Below are positions 25,636 through 34,414 of a stretch of DNA of 64,000 bases, piece after piece. A program made the translations under genes and the position numbers. Below the pieces are notes generated by a model, which saw nothing but the letters and a program-made list of their open reading frames with translations, was not told where the DNA came from and did no database searches. Location: assembly GCA_016715115.1 (NCBI GenBank), contig JADKBM010000011.1, positions 248,001 to 312,000 on the forward strand, given 5' to 3'. The first letter of the stretch is position 1; every line of letters begins with the position of its first letter. Source of the stretch: Acidobacteriota bacterium. GTDB lineage: Bacteria > Acidobacteriota > Blastocatellia > Pyrinomonadales > Pyrinomonadaceae.

Positions 25636-26361
25636 ATGAAATGGGTTTGTTTTATCGTTCTCGTCGGACTCTCGCTCGCCCCGACGGTTTTAGGGCAATC
25701 CGTCAGGATCACTCCGAAGAAAGTGATTTTCACGCGGCCGAAGCCGATGATGGATTTCAAGAAAGAATTTACCGTGACGTATCCGAAGATCAGCGGCGTT
25801 TCCCGGCCGCTCGCGGCGAAGATAGAAAAGACGATCAGCTACGCGAGCGTGATGAAACTCCGCGTGAAGGACGAACTCGCCGACTTTCAGTGGCTCGAAG
25901 AAGCAACATTCGACGTCGACTACAACAAGCGCGGAATCCTAAGCGTTTACCTGACGCTGATGGGCACAGGCGCCTATTCGTCCAGTTTCGGAAAGAACGT
26001 CGTCGTCGATCTCAAGACCGGAAATCGGGTGACACCCGCCACGGCATTCGTTAACCTGGATCGGCTCGCCGCGATATGCCGCCAAAGGCAAGAGGAAGAA
26101 ATGAAGGCCTCGCTTGAGGCCATTAAGAGGGAAGAACCGGACTTTGCGGAGAGCGCAAGCGAGTTCTTCAAGATCGCGAATTTCAAGACCGCAAACCTTG
26201 ATTGGTTCCTGATTGACGATAACGGCGTGACGTTTGTCTACGAATATGGCTTCCCGCGCATAGCGCTAAATCTCCAACCGGATGGCCGGTACGTTTTCTC
26301 CTGGTCCGAACTTAAACCGTTCATCAGGCGCGGTGGCTTGCTCGGACGGTTTATTCGTTAA
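25636..26361 (+). CDS. Exported protein with DUF3298-like domain
   Basis: 241 residues from ATG 25636, which begins a signal peptide (VCFIVLVGLSLAPTVLGQ). The frame extends upstream only as shadow of the desaturase gene. The C-terminal part (FVYEYGFPRIALNLQPDGRY, then FSWSELKPFIRRGG) and the mid part (YLTLMGTGAYSSSFGKNVVV) resemble the DUF3298/RsiV-type domain, which in some proteins binds peptidoglycan or lysozyme. The assignment rests on pattern memory only. Confidence 0.65.
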   Translation: MKWVCFIVLVGLSLAPTVLGQSVRITPKKVIFTRPKPMMDFKKEFTVTYPKISGVSRPLAAKIEKTISYASVMKLRVKDELADFQWLEEATFDVDYNKRGILSVYLTLMGTGAYSSSFGKNVVVDLKTGNRVTPATAFVNLDRLAAICRQRQEEEMKASLEAIKREEPDFAESASEFFKIANFKTANLDWFLIDDNGVTFVYEYGFPRIALNLQPDGRYVFSWSELKPFIRRGGLLGRFIR

Positions 26362-26374
26362 TATACTGTGACTT

Positions 26375-26779
26375 ATGAGTGATAGAAGAATTCGAGTACT
26401 GGTCGCCAAACCCGGACTGGACGGACATGACCGAGGTGCAAAGATCATCGCACGGGCACTGCGTGATGCCGGAATGGAAGTGATCTACACGGGCTTGCGT
26501 CAGACGCCGGAGATGATCGCCTCGGCCGCGCTTCAGGAAGACGTTGACGCGGTCGGGATCTCGATCCTGTCGGGCGCACACAACACGCTTTGTCCGCGCA
26601 TCGTCGATCTGTTGCGCGAGAACGGGATGGACGACACGCTCGTGCTCGTCGGCGGTATCGTTCCGCAGGAAGACATTCAAGTATTGAAGCAAAAAGGCGT
26701 CTCAGAGGTTTTTCTTCCAGGTACTTCGACCGAAGACATCGTCAGGTTCATCAACGAGAACGTAAAAAGTCAGAATTAG
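26375..26779 (+). CDS. Cobalamin-binding small subunit of acyl-CoA mutase
   Basis: 134 residues that form a single B12-binding Rossmann-like domain. DGHDRGAK (DxHxxG motif, His the lower axial ligand of cobalt), GISILSGAHNTLCPRI and VGGIVPQEDI are typical of the mutase C-terminal domain. The protein has no catalytic barrel and should pair with the large subunit at 12832-14499, about 12 kb away. The separate-subunit layout is seen in isobutyryl-CoA and 2-hydroxyisobutyryl-CoA mutases and in archaeal methylmalonyl-CoA mutases. It lies 43 bp before the AtuA gene. Confidence 0.93.
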   Translation: MSDRRIRVLVAKPGLDGHDRGAKIIARALRDAGMEVIYTGLRQTPEMIASAALQEDVDAVGISILSGAHNTLCPRIVDLLRENGMDDTLVLVGGIVPQEDIQVLKQKGVSEVFLPGTSTEDIVRFINENVKSQN

Positions 26780-26822
26780 ACGAAGTTCAAGAATCAAGTT
26801 ACATAGTTTCGACAACAGCTTT

Positions 26823-28190
26823 ATGAAACAAAAAGTACGCGTCGCCGGCGGACAGGGATTTTGGGGCGATCTCCTGACCGCGCCGGTCGATCAGGTGCGC
26901 GGTGGCGAGATCGACTATTTGATGCTCGACTATCTGGCCGAAGTGACGATGAGCATCGTCCAGAAACAGCGTCAGCGCGACCCGAACGCCGGTTATGCGC
27001 GCGACTTTGTGACGTTGATGCGCGAGATTTTGCCCGATTGCGTCGAACGCGATATCAAGGTCCTCTCGAACGCCGGCGGCGTAAACGTCCTCGGCTGCGC
27101 CGAAGCGATCAAGGCCGTTGCCGCTGAACTCGGACTTGCGGGCAAGGTGAAGATCGGCGTCATCACCGGCGACGATATTCTCGGCCGTTTGGATGAATTT
27201 GCAGATCGCGGGATCGAGATCACGAATATGGAGACCGGTGAACCGCTCTCGGCGATCCGCGACCGCGTTCAGAGCGCGAACGTTTACCTCGGCGCTGCGC
27301 CGCTCGTCGAAGCTCTCGGTAAAGGAGCGCAGATCATCGTCGGGGGACGCCTCACGGACACCGGACTGACGCTCGCTCCGCTGATGCACGAATTCGGCTG
27401 GACGTTCGACGATTGGGACCGCATCGCGGCCGGAACGATCGCCGGCCACATCATCGAATGCGGCGCGCAGTCGTCCGGCGGGAACTGCCAGTATGATTGG
27501 AAGAACATCCCCGATCTCGCCAATGTCGGTTTTCCGATAGTTGAAGCGTCACCCGACGGGTCTTTTGTCGTCACGAAGCACGAAGGAACCGGCGGACGAG
27601 TCAGTATTCAATCGATAAAAGAGCAGCTTCTTTACGAAATGGGCGACCCGCACAGCTATATCACGCCGGACGTCGTCGCCGATTTTACGACCATCAATCT
27701 CGCCGACGACGGCACGGACCGTGTTCGGGTGTTCGGCATCAAAGGGCATCCGAAAACCGATTTCTACAAGGTCTCGATCGCCTATTCGGCGGGTTGGAAG
27801 GCAGTCGGAACCCTCGTTTACGCATACCCCGAAGCTTATGAAAAAGCGCAGGCGGCGGACAAGATCCTGCGTGCGAGGCTCGAAAAGCTCGGTTTGAAGT
27901 TCGATGTGATTCTGACGGAATTCGTCGGAGTGAGCGCGACGCACGGACATCTCGCGGGCGATCCGCCGGCCAACGTGCCCGAGGTGCAGCTCCGATTCGG
28001 GGTTCGCGGGCAAAGCAAGGCCGATGTCGAACGATTCACAAAGGAACTCGCGCCGTTGATTCTCACCGGCCCGCCGGCCGTCACCGGCTTCGCCGGCGGA
28101 CGTCCGAAGGTCGAAGAGATAATGGCATATTTTCCGGCGCTTATTCCGAAGAGCCTGATCGAGACAAACGTAACTGTTATTGAGGCGTGA
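26823..28190 (+). CDS. AtuA family protein (acyclic terpene utilisation, DUF1446)
   Basis: 455 residues. VRVAGGQGFWGDLLTAP, YLMLDYLAEVTMSI, LSNAGGVNVLGCAEA, VYLGAAPLVEALGKGAQIIV and ECGAQSSGGNCQYDW are characteristic of the AtuA/DUF1446 family. In Pseudomonas atuA lies in the acyclic terpene (citronellol) catabolic cluster; its reaction is not known, and homologues are often linked to CoA-ester metabolism. The C-terminal ferredoxin-like domain of longer AtuA proteins is absent here and appears as a separate gene at 30341-30685. The location next to the B12 mutase subunit suggests a role in branched-chain acyl-CoA breakdown. Confidence 0.88.
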   Translation: MKQKVRVAGGQGFWGDLLTAPVDQVRGGEIDYLMLDYLAEVTMSIVQKQRQRDPNAGYARDFVTLMREILPDCVERDIKVLSNAGGVNVLGCAEAIKAVAAELGLAGKVKIGVITGDDILGRLDEFADRGIEITNMETGEPLSAIRDRVQSANVYLGAAPLVEALGKGAQIIVGGRLTDTGLTLAPLMHEFGWTFDDWDRIAAGTIAGHIIECGAQSSGGNCQYDWKNIPDLANVGFPIVEASPDGSFVVTKHEGTGGRVSIQSIKEQLLYEMGDPHSYITPDVVADFTTINLADDGTDRVRVFGIKGHPKTDFYKVSIAYSAGWKAVGTLVYAYPEAYEKAQAADKILRARLEKLGLKFDVILTEFVGVSATHGHLAGDPPANVPEVQLRFGVRGQSKADVERFTKELAPLILTGPPAVTGFAGGRPKVEEIMAYFPALIPKSLIETNVTVIEA

Positions 28191-28241
28191 GCTGCTTTTC
28201 TTGAGGCGGCGGGAATTGGACGATTCAAGTCGCGGGGTTTC

Positions 28242-29195
28242 TCAGAAATTCGCCGGATTCGCCGGATCGTCACTGTCGGAGATCTTGACCTCGACGTTCG
28301 TTTTTCTGAAATTCGAATACGCAAAAGTTGCGGTGACGCGATTTGCGATCGCGAACTGTCCTTTTTTTTGCTTGAGTTCATTAAATCCGGCGAAGATCAG
28401 TTTCGGCAGCAGGATTCCAAAGTCGCTCGCCGAATACTCATAGCGCATCGTCAAAAGCGGTATTGACAGTTCGGGCGGGCCGGTGACATCGCGCGTTTCG
28501 CGACGGATCTGAAAGGTCTCGAGATCGATCCAGAGAGTTCCGCCGAGCCTCAGGGTCGATGCGTCGATTCCGTACGGCAGCGCGAGTTCGTAGGTCATCA
28601 AAGCGTTCGATCCCGTTTTCGGATCAAAGGTGATAAGCGGGTGCTCTGCGATCTGTAAGTATTTGATTGCTACGGTGTTGTGTCCGTCGACGAGCTCAAC
28701 TTCACCGAGTTGAAAGCTAAATGCGGAACTCACCTCCGGGCTCAGCACGGCAGCCTGATTGAGCGTGATCCCAAAGATCAGCAACGAACGGTCGAAGCGT
28801 GTACTCTCGCGTTCGAGTTTTTCGAGTTCCTTGAGCGGTGTCGATGTTTTGGAAAGCTCGACGAGCAGTTTGTCGCTCCGTTTTCGCGCGTCGGGAACCG
28901 TTTTCCCGTTGACTTCGGAAACGACCCGCAACTCGGCGGATTCCGAATTCGCCCGGTCGGATTTATAGATCAGCAGTTCCGACTTGACTCGCGAACTCTT
29001 CTTTACCTTGCCGCTTGCATTCGCCGATTCGATCGTTTTCAACTCGTCGGCGACGAGGTTTATAAATGTCTCGCGATAGACCTTGATCTGTTCGCGGGTG
29101 TTCGCCAGAACCGACTCGAGCGACGGAACCGGTTTCTGACCGCTCGCGCCGACGGCGGTTAGCAAGATCACGACGATAAGGGAAAGGTTTTTCAT
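28242..29195 (-). CDS. Exported protein of unknown function
   Basis: 317 residues with a signal peptide (MKNLSLIVVILLTAVGASGQ). A helical N-terminal third (VYRETFINLVADELKTIESA) is followed by a beta-rich part (GGTLWIDLETFQIRRETRD, GILLPKLIFAGFN). I recognise the pattern as recurrent in acidobacterial genomes but cannot name a function; the beta part suggests a lipoprotein-carrier-like or outer-membrane-lipid-binding fold. It is convergent with the AtuA gene and divergent from the Nudix gene. Confidence 0.7.
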   Translation of the reverse strand: MKNLSLIVVILLTAVGASGQKPVPSLESVLANTREQIKVYRETFINLVADELKTIESANASGKVKKSSRVKSELLIYKSDRANSESAELRVVSEVNGKTVPDARKRSDKLLVELSKTSTPLKELEKLERESTRFDRSLLIFGITLNQAAVLSPEVSSAFSFQLGEVELVDGHNTVAIKYLQIAEHPLITFDPKTGSNALMTYELALPYGIDASTLRLGGTLWIDLETFQIRRETRDVTGPPELSIPLLTMRYEYSASDFGILLPKLIFAGFNELKQKKGQFAIANRVTATFAYSNFRKTNVEVKISDSDDPANPANF

Positions 29196-29286
29196 AAGTT
29201 ACAGGTCGGAACTCGCGCCGCTTTTCGTCGGAAACGTGAGACGTTATCATTGGAGCATAATTCCGAGACGAATCAAAATAATTGCT

Positions 29287-29838
29287 ATGAAAGAAACGCC
29301 GGATGAATGGAAAAGAATCGAATCCCGCGAGATCGCCGACTGCCGCGTTTTCAAGGTTCGTGAGGACCGCTCGGTCTGCGGCGAGAAAAGCGGAACGTTC
29401 TTCGTAATCGAAAATCCCGATTGGGTCAACGTCGTTGCCCTCACTCCGGATCAGCAAGTCGTTTTAATAGAACAGTTTCGCCATGGAGTCGAACAGGTGA
29501 CGTTGGAGATTCCGGGCGGAATGATCGACGGGGTCGAAGACCCCGAGACGGCCGCGCGACGCGAATTGCTTGAGGAGACCGGATTTTCGTCCGACAATTG
29601 GATCTATCTCGGAACGTCTTGTCCGAATCCGGCGCTGCAGAGCAATGTCATTCACCACTTCCTCGCGGTTGACGCGGTCAAAACCGAAGACGTAAAATTC
29701 GACGAGCACGAGTCGGTAGTGACTAGCCTGGCGCATATTATGGAAATTCCGAATCTGATCCGAAACGGCCGGATTCGTCATTCGCTCGTCGTCGCGGCGT
29801 TCCAATACTTTTCTTTTCAATGGTTTAAGTCTCTTTGA
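29287..29838 (+). CDS. Nudix hydrolase, ADP-ribose pyrophosphatase-like
   Basis: 183 residues from ATG 29287; the frame is open 51 bases further up but without a start signal. The full Nudix box is present (GGMIDGVEDPETAARRELLE, then ETGF), with the catalytic glutamates in RELLEETGF. Flanking LIEQFRHGVEQVTLEIPGG and YLGTSCPNPALQSNVIHHFL are typical of the ADP-ribose and NDP-sugar pyrophosphatase branch. The stop overlaps the next ATG by one base, so it is in an operon with the two genes that follow. Confidence 0.92.
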   Translation: MKETPDEWKRIESREIADCRVFKVREDRSVCGEKSGTFFVIENPDWVNVVALTPDQQVVLIEQFRHGVEQVTLEIPGGMIDGVEDPETAARRELLEETGFSSDNWIYLGTSCPNPALQSNVIHHFLAVDAVKTEDVKFDEHESVVTSLAHIMEIPNLIRNGRIRHSLVVAAFQYFSFQWFKSL

Positions 29839-30344
29839 TGCGAATCTCGATAACGAAACTGATACTCTTTGGCCTGATCGGCGTGTTCTTCGCGCAGATG
29901 ATCTTTTACTATCCGAATCTGGGCGAAACGGTCGCAACGCATTTTGACGCCGTCGGCCAGCCCAACGGGCTGATGCCGAAGCGTGTGTTTATGACGTTCG
30001 AGATCGCGCTTCTTTTGCTGCTGGTCAGCGAAGCGCTCCTGATCCCGCTCATCATCGAAAAGGTCCCGGTCCGGTTTCTGAGCATCCCGAACCGGGAATA
30101 CTGGCTCGCCGACGAACGTCGAGCCGAAACGTTCTCGTCGATTCGATCTTTTTTTGAAGTGCTTGGCGTTGCGACCGTGACGTTCTTTATCGTCGTCAAT
30201 CAACTCGTGTTTCGTGCCAATATCAATCGCGAAAACCTGCAGGTTTGGGTCTTTCTGACGATCTTCACCGTGTTTGTCGTGACGATGAGCGTCTGGCTCC
30301 TCAAATTCGTCAGAAGATTCAGAATTCCGAAGAGGGTGCAATGA
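29838..30344 (+). CDS. DUF1648-like integral membrane protein
   Basis: 168 residues with about four membrane spans. The first loop, YPNLGETVATHFDAVGQPNG, is the DUF1648 hallmark (P-x-HF-x2-x-GxPNG). The domain is known in membrane proteins such as SdpI-type immunity proteins. The start at 29838 overlaps the Nudix stop, and its own stop overlaps the next start (30341-30344), so all three genes are translationally linked. Confidence 0.82.
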   Translation: MRISITKLILFGLIGVFFAQMIFYYPNLGETVATHFDAVGQPNGLMPKRVFMTFEIALLLLLVSEALLIPLIIEKVPVRFLSIPNREYWLADERRAETFSSIRSFFEVLGVATVTFFIVVNQLVFRANINRENLQVWVFLTIFTVFVVTMSVWLLKFVRRFRIPKRVQ

Positions 30345-30685
30345 AAATTGAACTTACAAAACTCGCTCACGCCCGGTCCGGCGACAAGGGCGATACGGCA
30401 AACGTCGGCGTCATCGCGTTGAGCGACGAGATCTATCCGGTTCTCGTTCGCGAGGTCACGGCCGAGCGCGTCAAGGAGCATTTTGGTCCGATGGTCAAAG
30501 GCGCCGTCGAACGGTTCGAACTTCCGAATCTCGGTGCGCTCAATTTCCTCCTGCACGAGAGTCTCGGCGGCGGAGGAACATTGAGCCTGATGACCGACGC
30601 GCAGGGCAAAACGTTTTCGACCGCGCTGTTGCGTTTGAACGTCGAACTGACGGACGCGGAAGCCAAGCACCTCGGCGTCGAGTGA
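30341..30685 (+). CDS. AtuA C-terminal ferredoxin-fold domain protein
   Basis: 114 residues. The opening IELTKLAHARSGDKGDTANV is the signature of the small C-terminal domain of AtuA proteins, here encoded on its own. LHESLGGGGTLSLMTDAQGK and a short C-terminal strand complete the domain. The ATG overlaps the preceding stop (ATGA). The partner DUF1446 protein is at 26823-28190; the two probably form one complex even though four genes separate them. Confidence 0.85.
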   Translation: MKIELTKLAHARSGDKGDTANVGVIALSDEIYPVLVREVTAERVKEHFGPMVKGAVERFELPNLGALNFLLHESLGGGGTLSLMTDAQGKTFSTALLRLNVELTDAEAKHLGVE

Positions 30686-30756
30686 GCGGTTTGCTTCCTG
30701 TCCTGCAAAAAAAGAGTTAAAATATCCTCGATTCTCAGTCACCAAGGAGGCCTGAA

Positions 30757-32055
30757 ATGAAGTTGTTTCCTTTTCTCTTGCTCTTCGTTCTTCTTACTTC
30801 CATTGGCAATGCCCAAAACCTGGGCTACGAACGTGATCGTCACAAGAATATGCTCAAATTGATCACCGAAGACGTCCGGAAGAACTATTACGATCCGACT
30901 TTTCGGGGTATCGATCTCGACGCCAAATACAAAGTGACCGCCGAGAAGATCGAGCAGGCCGCGAGCATCGGCCAGATGAGTGCGATAATTGCGCAATTCC
31001 TCGTCGACTTCGAGGATTCGCACCTAACGTTCATTCCGCCGGGCAAGGTCAACAAGACCGATTACGGCTTCGACTATCGGATGTACGGCGATCGGTGCTT
31101 TGTTTACAAGGTTCGCGAAAAGAGCGATGCCGCGAAACAGGGGCTCTCGGTCGGTGATGAGATCTACGCCTTGGAGGGATACGGTCCGACGCGCGAGAAT
31201 CTTTGGAAAATGCAGTATTTTTACCGCACGCTGCGTCCGCGGCCCGTGCTTCGGCTTGAGGTCGTCAAGCCCGACGGGAAGCAGTTAAAATACGAGATCA
31301 ATGCCAAGATCACTCCTGGCCGGCAGATAATGGATCTGACTGGCGGGGATATCAACCAAATCCTTCGTGAACAAGACGACGCATACGAACGCGCCGTGAA
31401 GCAATTCTTTTACGATAAGATCCCCGATCTCTTCATTTGGAAGCTCGGTCGTTTTTCGCTCGAACCGGCAAAGGTCGATGACATAATGGACCGCGTCAGG
31501 AAGTCGCAGAATCTGATCATTGATCTGCGCGGCAATTCGGGCGGACGCGTCGATATGCTCGCGCGACTGATCGGGAACTTCTTCCCCGAAGATCTTAAGA
31601 TCGCTGACGAGAAGCGTCGAAAAGAGACGAAGGAGCTGAGATCGCGTTCTCGCGGAAAGGACGCCTTCACAGGCAAGGTCGTCGTCTTGATAGACAGTCA
31701 ATCGGCATCTGCGTCCGAGATCTTCGCGCGCGTGGTTCAGCTCGAAAAGCGCGGGATCGTAGTCGGGGACCGTTCGGCGGGCGCGGTGATGGAGTCGCGT
31801 TACTTCGGACATCAAACCGGGATCGACGTCGTCGCGTTTTACGGGGCGAGCATCACCATCGCGGATCTCATAATGAAAGACGGAAAAAGCCTGGAAAAGA
31901 CCGGAGTTCTTCCAGACGAAACGGTTCTCCCAACGGGACGGGAACTTGCCGACCGGTACGACCGCACGATGACCAGAGCGGCGGAGATACTCGGGTTCAA
32001 GATCAGCCCCGAAGAAGCCGGCCGGCTCTTTAACGTCGAATACGAGATTCAGTAA
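30757..32055 (+). CDS. Exported S41-family (C-terminal processing) peptidase with PDZ domain
   Basis: 432 residues. AAGGAGG seven bases before the ATG is a strong ribosome site. A signal peptide (PFLLLFVLLTSIGNAQ) precedes a helical part, a PDZ domain (about 115-190; KSDAAKQGLSVGDEIYALEG) and the S41 catalytic region (LIIDLRGNSGGRVDM; SQSASASEIFARVVQ with the predicted nucleophilic Ser after the Ala). The usual CtpA-type catalytic Lys motif is not obvious (GDRSAGAVMES is at that place), so it may be closer to the tricorn-type branch or have altered activity. Confidence 0.87.
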   Translation: MKLFPFLLLFVLLTSIGNAQNLGYERDRHKNMLKLITEDVRKNYYDPTFRGIDLDAKYKVTAEKIEQAASIGQMSAIIAQFLVDFEDSHLTFIPPGKVNKTDYGFDYRMYGDRCFVYKVREKSDAAKQGLSVGDEIYALEGYGPTRENLWKMQYFYRTLRPRPVLRLEVVKPDGKQLKYEINAKITPGRQIMDLTGGDINQILREQDDAYERAVKQFFYDKIPDLFIWKLGRFSLEPAKVDDIMDRVRKSQNLIIDLRGNSGGRVDMLARLIGNFFPEDLKIADEKRRKETKELRSRSRGKDAFTGKVVVLIDSQSASASEIFARVVQLEKRGIVVGDRSAGAVMESRYFGHQTGIDVVAFYGASITIADLIMKDGKSLEKTGVLPDETVLPTGRELADRYDRTMTRAAEILGFKISPEEAGRLFNVEYEIQ

Positions 32056-32170
32056 ACGAATAAGATCGTCGGACCGCGGGCCTACGATTTGATCGTCTCG
32101 TCTTCGCTCCGAACGGGTTTGCCCCTACAATGAATTGCCATTCTAATCCAACTAAAGATCGGAGCACCTA

Positions 32171-34414
32171 ATGTTTGTCATAGTTTTCCGGACCGCAGCG
32201 ATTCTCTTACTTTCAATTTCAGTCGTCGCCCAGACGATGCCGTTCAAGAGCTTAATGGGCTTTTCACCCGGTTCTTCTTCGAAACAATCCGAACTCGAGA
32301 AAAAATTCGACCAATCGCTGAAACGAGAAAATCTTCGCGAATGGATGAAGTTCCTGAGCGCGCGGCCGCATCACGTCGGCTCGCCAAAGGGGAAAGAGAA
32401 TGCGGAGTTTATGCTCAAACTGTTTCAGTCTTGGGGGTATGATGCGAAGATCGAACGGTTTGACGTGCTTTTCCCGACACCGAAAACGCGTCTGCTGGAG
32501 ATGACGCTGCCGGAGAAATTCACCGCGAAACTCGAGGAACCGTTGGTCGCCGGCGACGCGACATCGGGACAAAAGGACGAGCAGCTCCCAAGCTACAACG
32601 CGTTCTCGATCGACGGCGACGTTACCGCGCCCCTCGTTTACGTTAACTACGGGATTCCGCGTGATTACGACGAACTCGAGCGTCGCGGGATCGACGTCAG
32701 GGGCAAGATCGTCATCGCGCGTTACGGCGGAAGCTGGCGCGGGATCAAGCCGAAGGTTGCGGCCGAGCGCGGTGCCATTGGTTGCCTGATCTACTCCGAT
32801 CCGCGTGACGACGGCTTTTACCAGGGCGACGTTTACCCGAAAGGCGCCTGGCGCAATGAAAACGGTGCGCAGCGGGGATCGGTTGCCGATATGCCCGTTT
32901 TCCCCGGAGACGTGCTGACGCCCGGATTTCCGGCGACGAAGGACGCGAAGCGGCTCGACCGAAAGGACGCGCCGACGATCACGAAGATCCCGGTGATGCC
33001 GATTTCTTACGGAGACGCTCTTCCGTTGCTGCGCGCGCTCGAAGGTCCGGTCGTCCCCGATTCGTGGCGCGGCGCGCTCCCCATAACGTATCACTTCGGC
33101 GGGGGCGACAATACACGGATACGTCTCAAGCTCGAATTCAACTGGGATGTTAAACCCGCCTACGATGTCGTCGCCAGGCTCCCCGGCGCGGAGTTTCCCG
33201 ACGAATGGATAATCCGCGGGAATCACCACGACGCGTGGGTCAACGGCGCGAGCGATCCGATCAGCGGCGTCGTCGCGATGCTCGAAGAGGCGCGTGCCAT
33301 CGGCGAACTCGCGAAATCCGGCTGGAAACCGAAACGGACGATCGTCTTCGCCGCCTGGGACGCCGAGGAGCCCGGACTTCTGGGCTCGACCGAATGGGTC
33401 GAAATGCACGCCGAGGAACTCTCGAACAAGGCGGCGGTCTATATCAATACGGATTCGAACGGGCGCGGATTCCTCGGGATGGGCGGATCGCACACGCTCG
33501 AAAAGTTCGCCAACGAGGTCGCGCGTTCGGTCCCGGACCCGCAGACGAAACTCAGTGTCTGGGAGCGAACGCGCGCGAATCAGATCGTCAACGCCACGCC
33601 AACGGTCAGAAACGAGATCTTGAACCGCTCCGACCTGCGGATCGGAGCCCTCGGTTCCGGTTCGGATTACACGCCGTTCTTGCAGCATCTCGGGATCGCC
33701 AGCCTCGATATCGGGTTCGGCGGAGAGAGCGGCGGCGGATCGTATCATTCGATCTACGATTCGTTCGATCATTACGCACGCTTCGGCGATCCGGGCTTCG
33801 ACTACGGCGTCGCGCTCGCGAAGGTCTGCGGGCGTTCGGTCCTGCGCTTGGCGAACGCCGAGGTCCTGCCGTTCGAGTTTACGAATTTCGGGGACACGGT
33901 CGGAACTTATGTCAACGAAGTGGTGCGCCTGAACGATTCGATGCGTGAAGAAACGGCGGCTCTGAACCAACTGCTCGAAAGCGGTATGCTCGTTGCCGTT
34001 CAGGATCCGAAAAAGACATTCGTCGCTCCGAAGCCAAACGGTCCCGTGCCGTCATTGGATTTTTCGCCGTTGCAAAAAGCACTCGCGCGATTGCGTGAAA
34101 GTGCGAAGAACTTTCAGGAAACTATCAATGGCAGGCAGTTCTCGCCCGCAACTGCGAGGGAACTGAACTCGATACTGATGAAGACCGAGCGAGCGCTGAC
34201 GAGTCCGAACGGTCTGCCGCGTCGCGAGTGGTTTCGTCATCAGATCTACGCGCCCGGATTTTACACCGGCTACGGCGTGAAGACCCTGCCGGCCGTCCGC
34301 GAGTCGATCGAGCAGCGCGATTGGATTGAAGCGGGCCGCCAGATCCAACTTGTTTCGGCGACGATCGAGCGATTTGCGGAACAGGTCGATCGTGCCGCAA
34401 AGGTTGCCAAATAG
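32171..34414 (+). CDS. Exported M28-family peptidase, glutamate carboxypeptidase II-like
   Basis: 747 residues with a signal peptide (TAAILLLSISVVAQ) and a GGAG ribosome site. The three parts match glutamate carboxypeptidase II/transferrin-receptor relatives. A PA domain comes first (GKIVIARYGGSWRGIKPKVA). The zinc peptidase follows (RGNHHDAWVNGASDPISGV, FAAWDAEEPGLLGSTEW, NTDSNGRGFLGMGGSHTLE, and the late His in GGGSYHSIYDSFDHYARF). Last is a helical dimerisation domain. All five metal-ligand motifs are visible. It should be a periplasmic or secreted exopeptidase. Confidence 0.93.
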   Translation: MFVIVFRTAAILLLSISVVAQTMPFKSLMGFSPGSSSKQSELEKKFDQSLKRENLREWMKFLSARPHHVGSPKGKENAEFMLKLFQSWGYDAKIERFDVLFPTPKTRLLEMTLPEKFTAKLEEPLVAGDATSGQKDEQLPSYNAFSIDGDVTAPLVYVNYGIPRDYDELERRGIDVRGKIVIARYGGSWRGIKPKVAAERGAIGCLIYSDPRDDGFYQGDVYPKGAWRNENGAQRGSVADMPVFPGDVLTPGFPATKDAKRLDRKDAPTITKIPVMPISYGDALPLLRALEGPVVPDSWRGALPITYHFGGGDNTRIRLKLEFNWDVKPAYDVVARLPGAEFPDEWIIRGNHHDAWVNGASDPISGVVAMLEEARAIGELAKSGWKPKRTIVFAAWDAEEPGLLGSTEWVEMHAEELSNKAAVYINTDSNGRGFLGMGGSHTLEKFANEVARSVPDPQTKLSVWERTRANQIVNATPTVRNEILNRSDLRIGALGSGSDYTPFLQHLGIASLDIGFGGESGGGSYHSIYDSFDHYARFGDPGFDYGVALAKVCGRSVLRLANAEVLPFEFTNFGDTVGTYVNEVVRLNDSMREETAALNQLLESGMLVAVQDPKKTFVAPKPNGPVPSLDFSPLQKALARLRESAKNFQETINGRQFSPATARELNSILMKTERALTSPNGLPRREWFRHQIYAPGFYTGYGVKTLPAVRESIEQRDWIEAGRQIQLVSATIERFAEQVDRAAKVAK

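Noticed and set aside
32264..33970. 568-codon antisense frame in the M28 peptidase gene
   Set aside because: It mirrors the codon structure of a well-identified gene, is Arg-rich and matches no family; the same applies to antisense frames in lptD (8038-9255) and the mutase (13096-14325).
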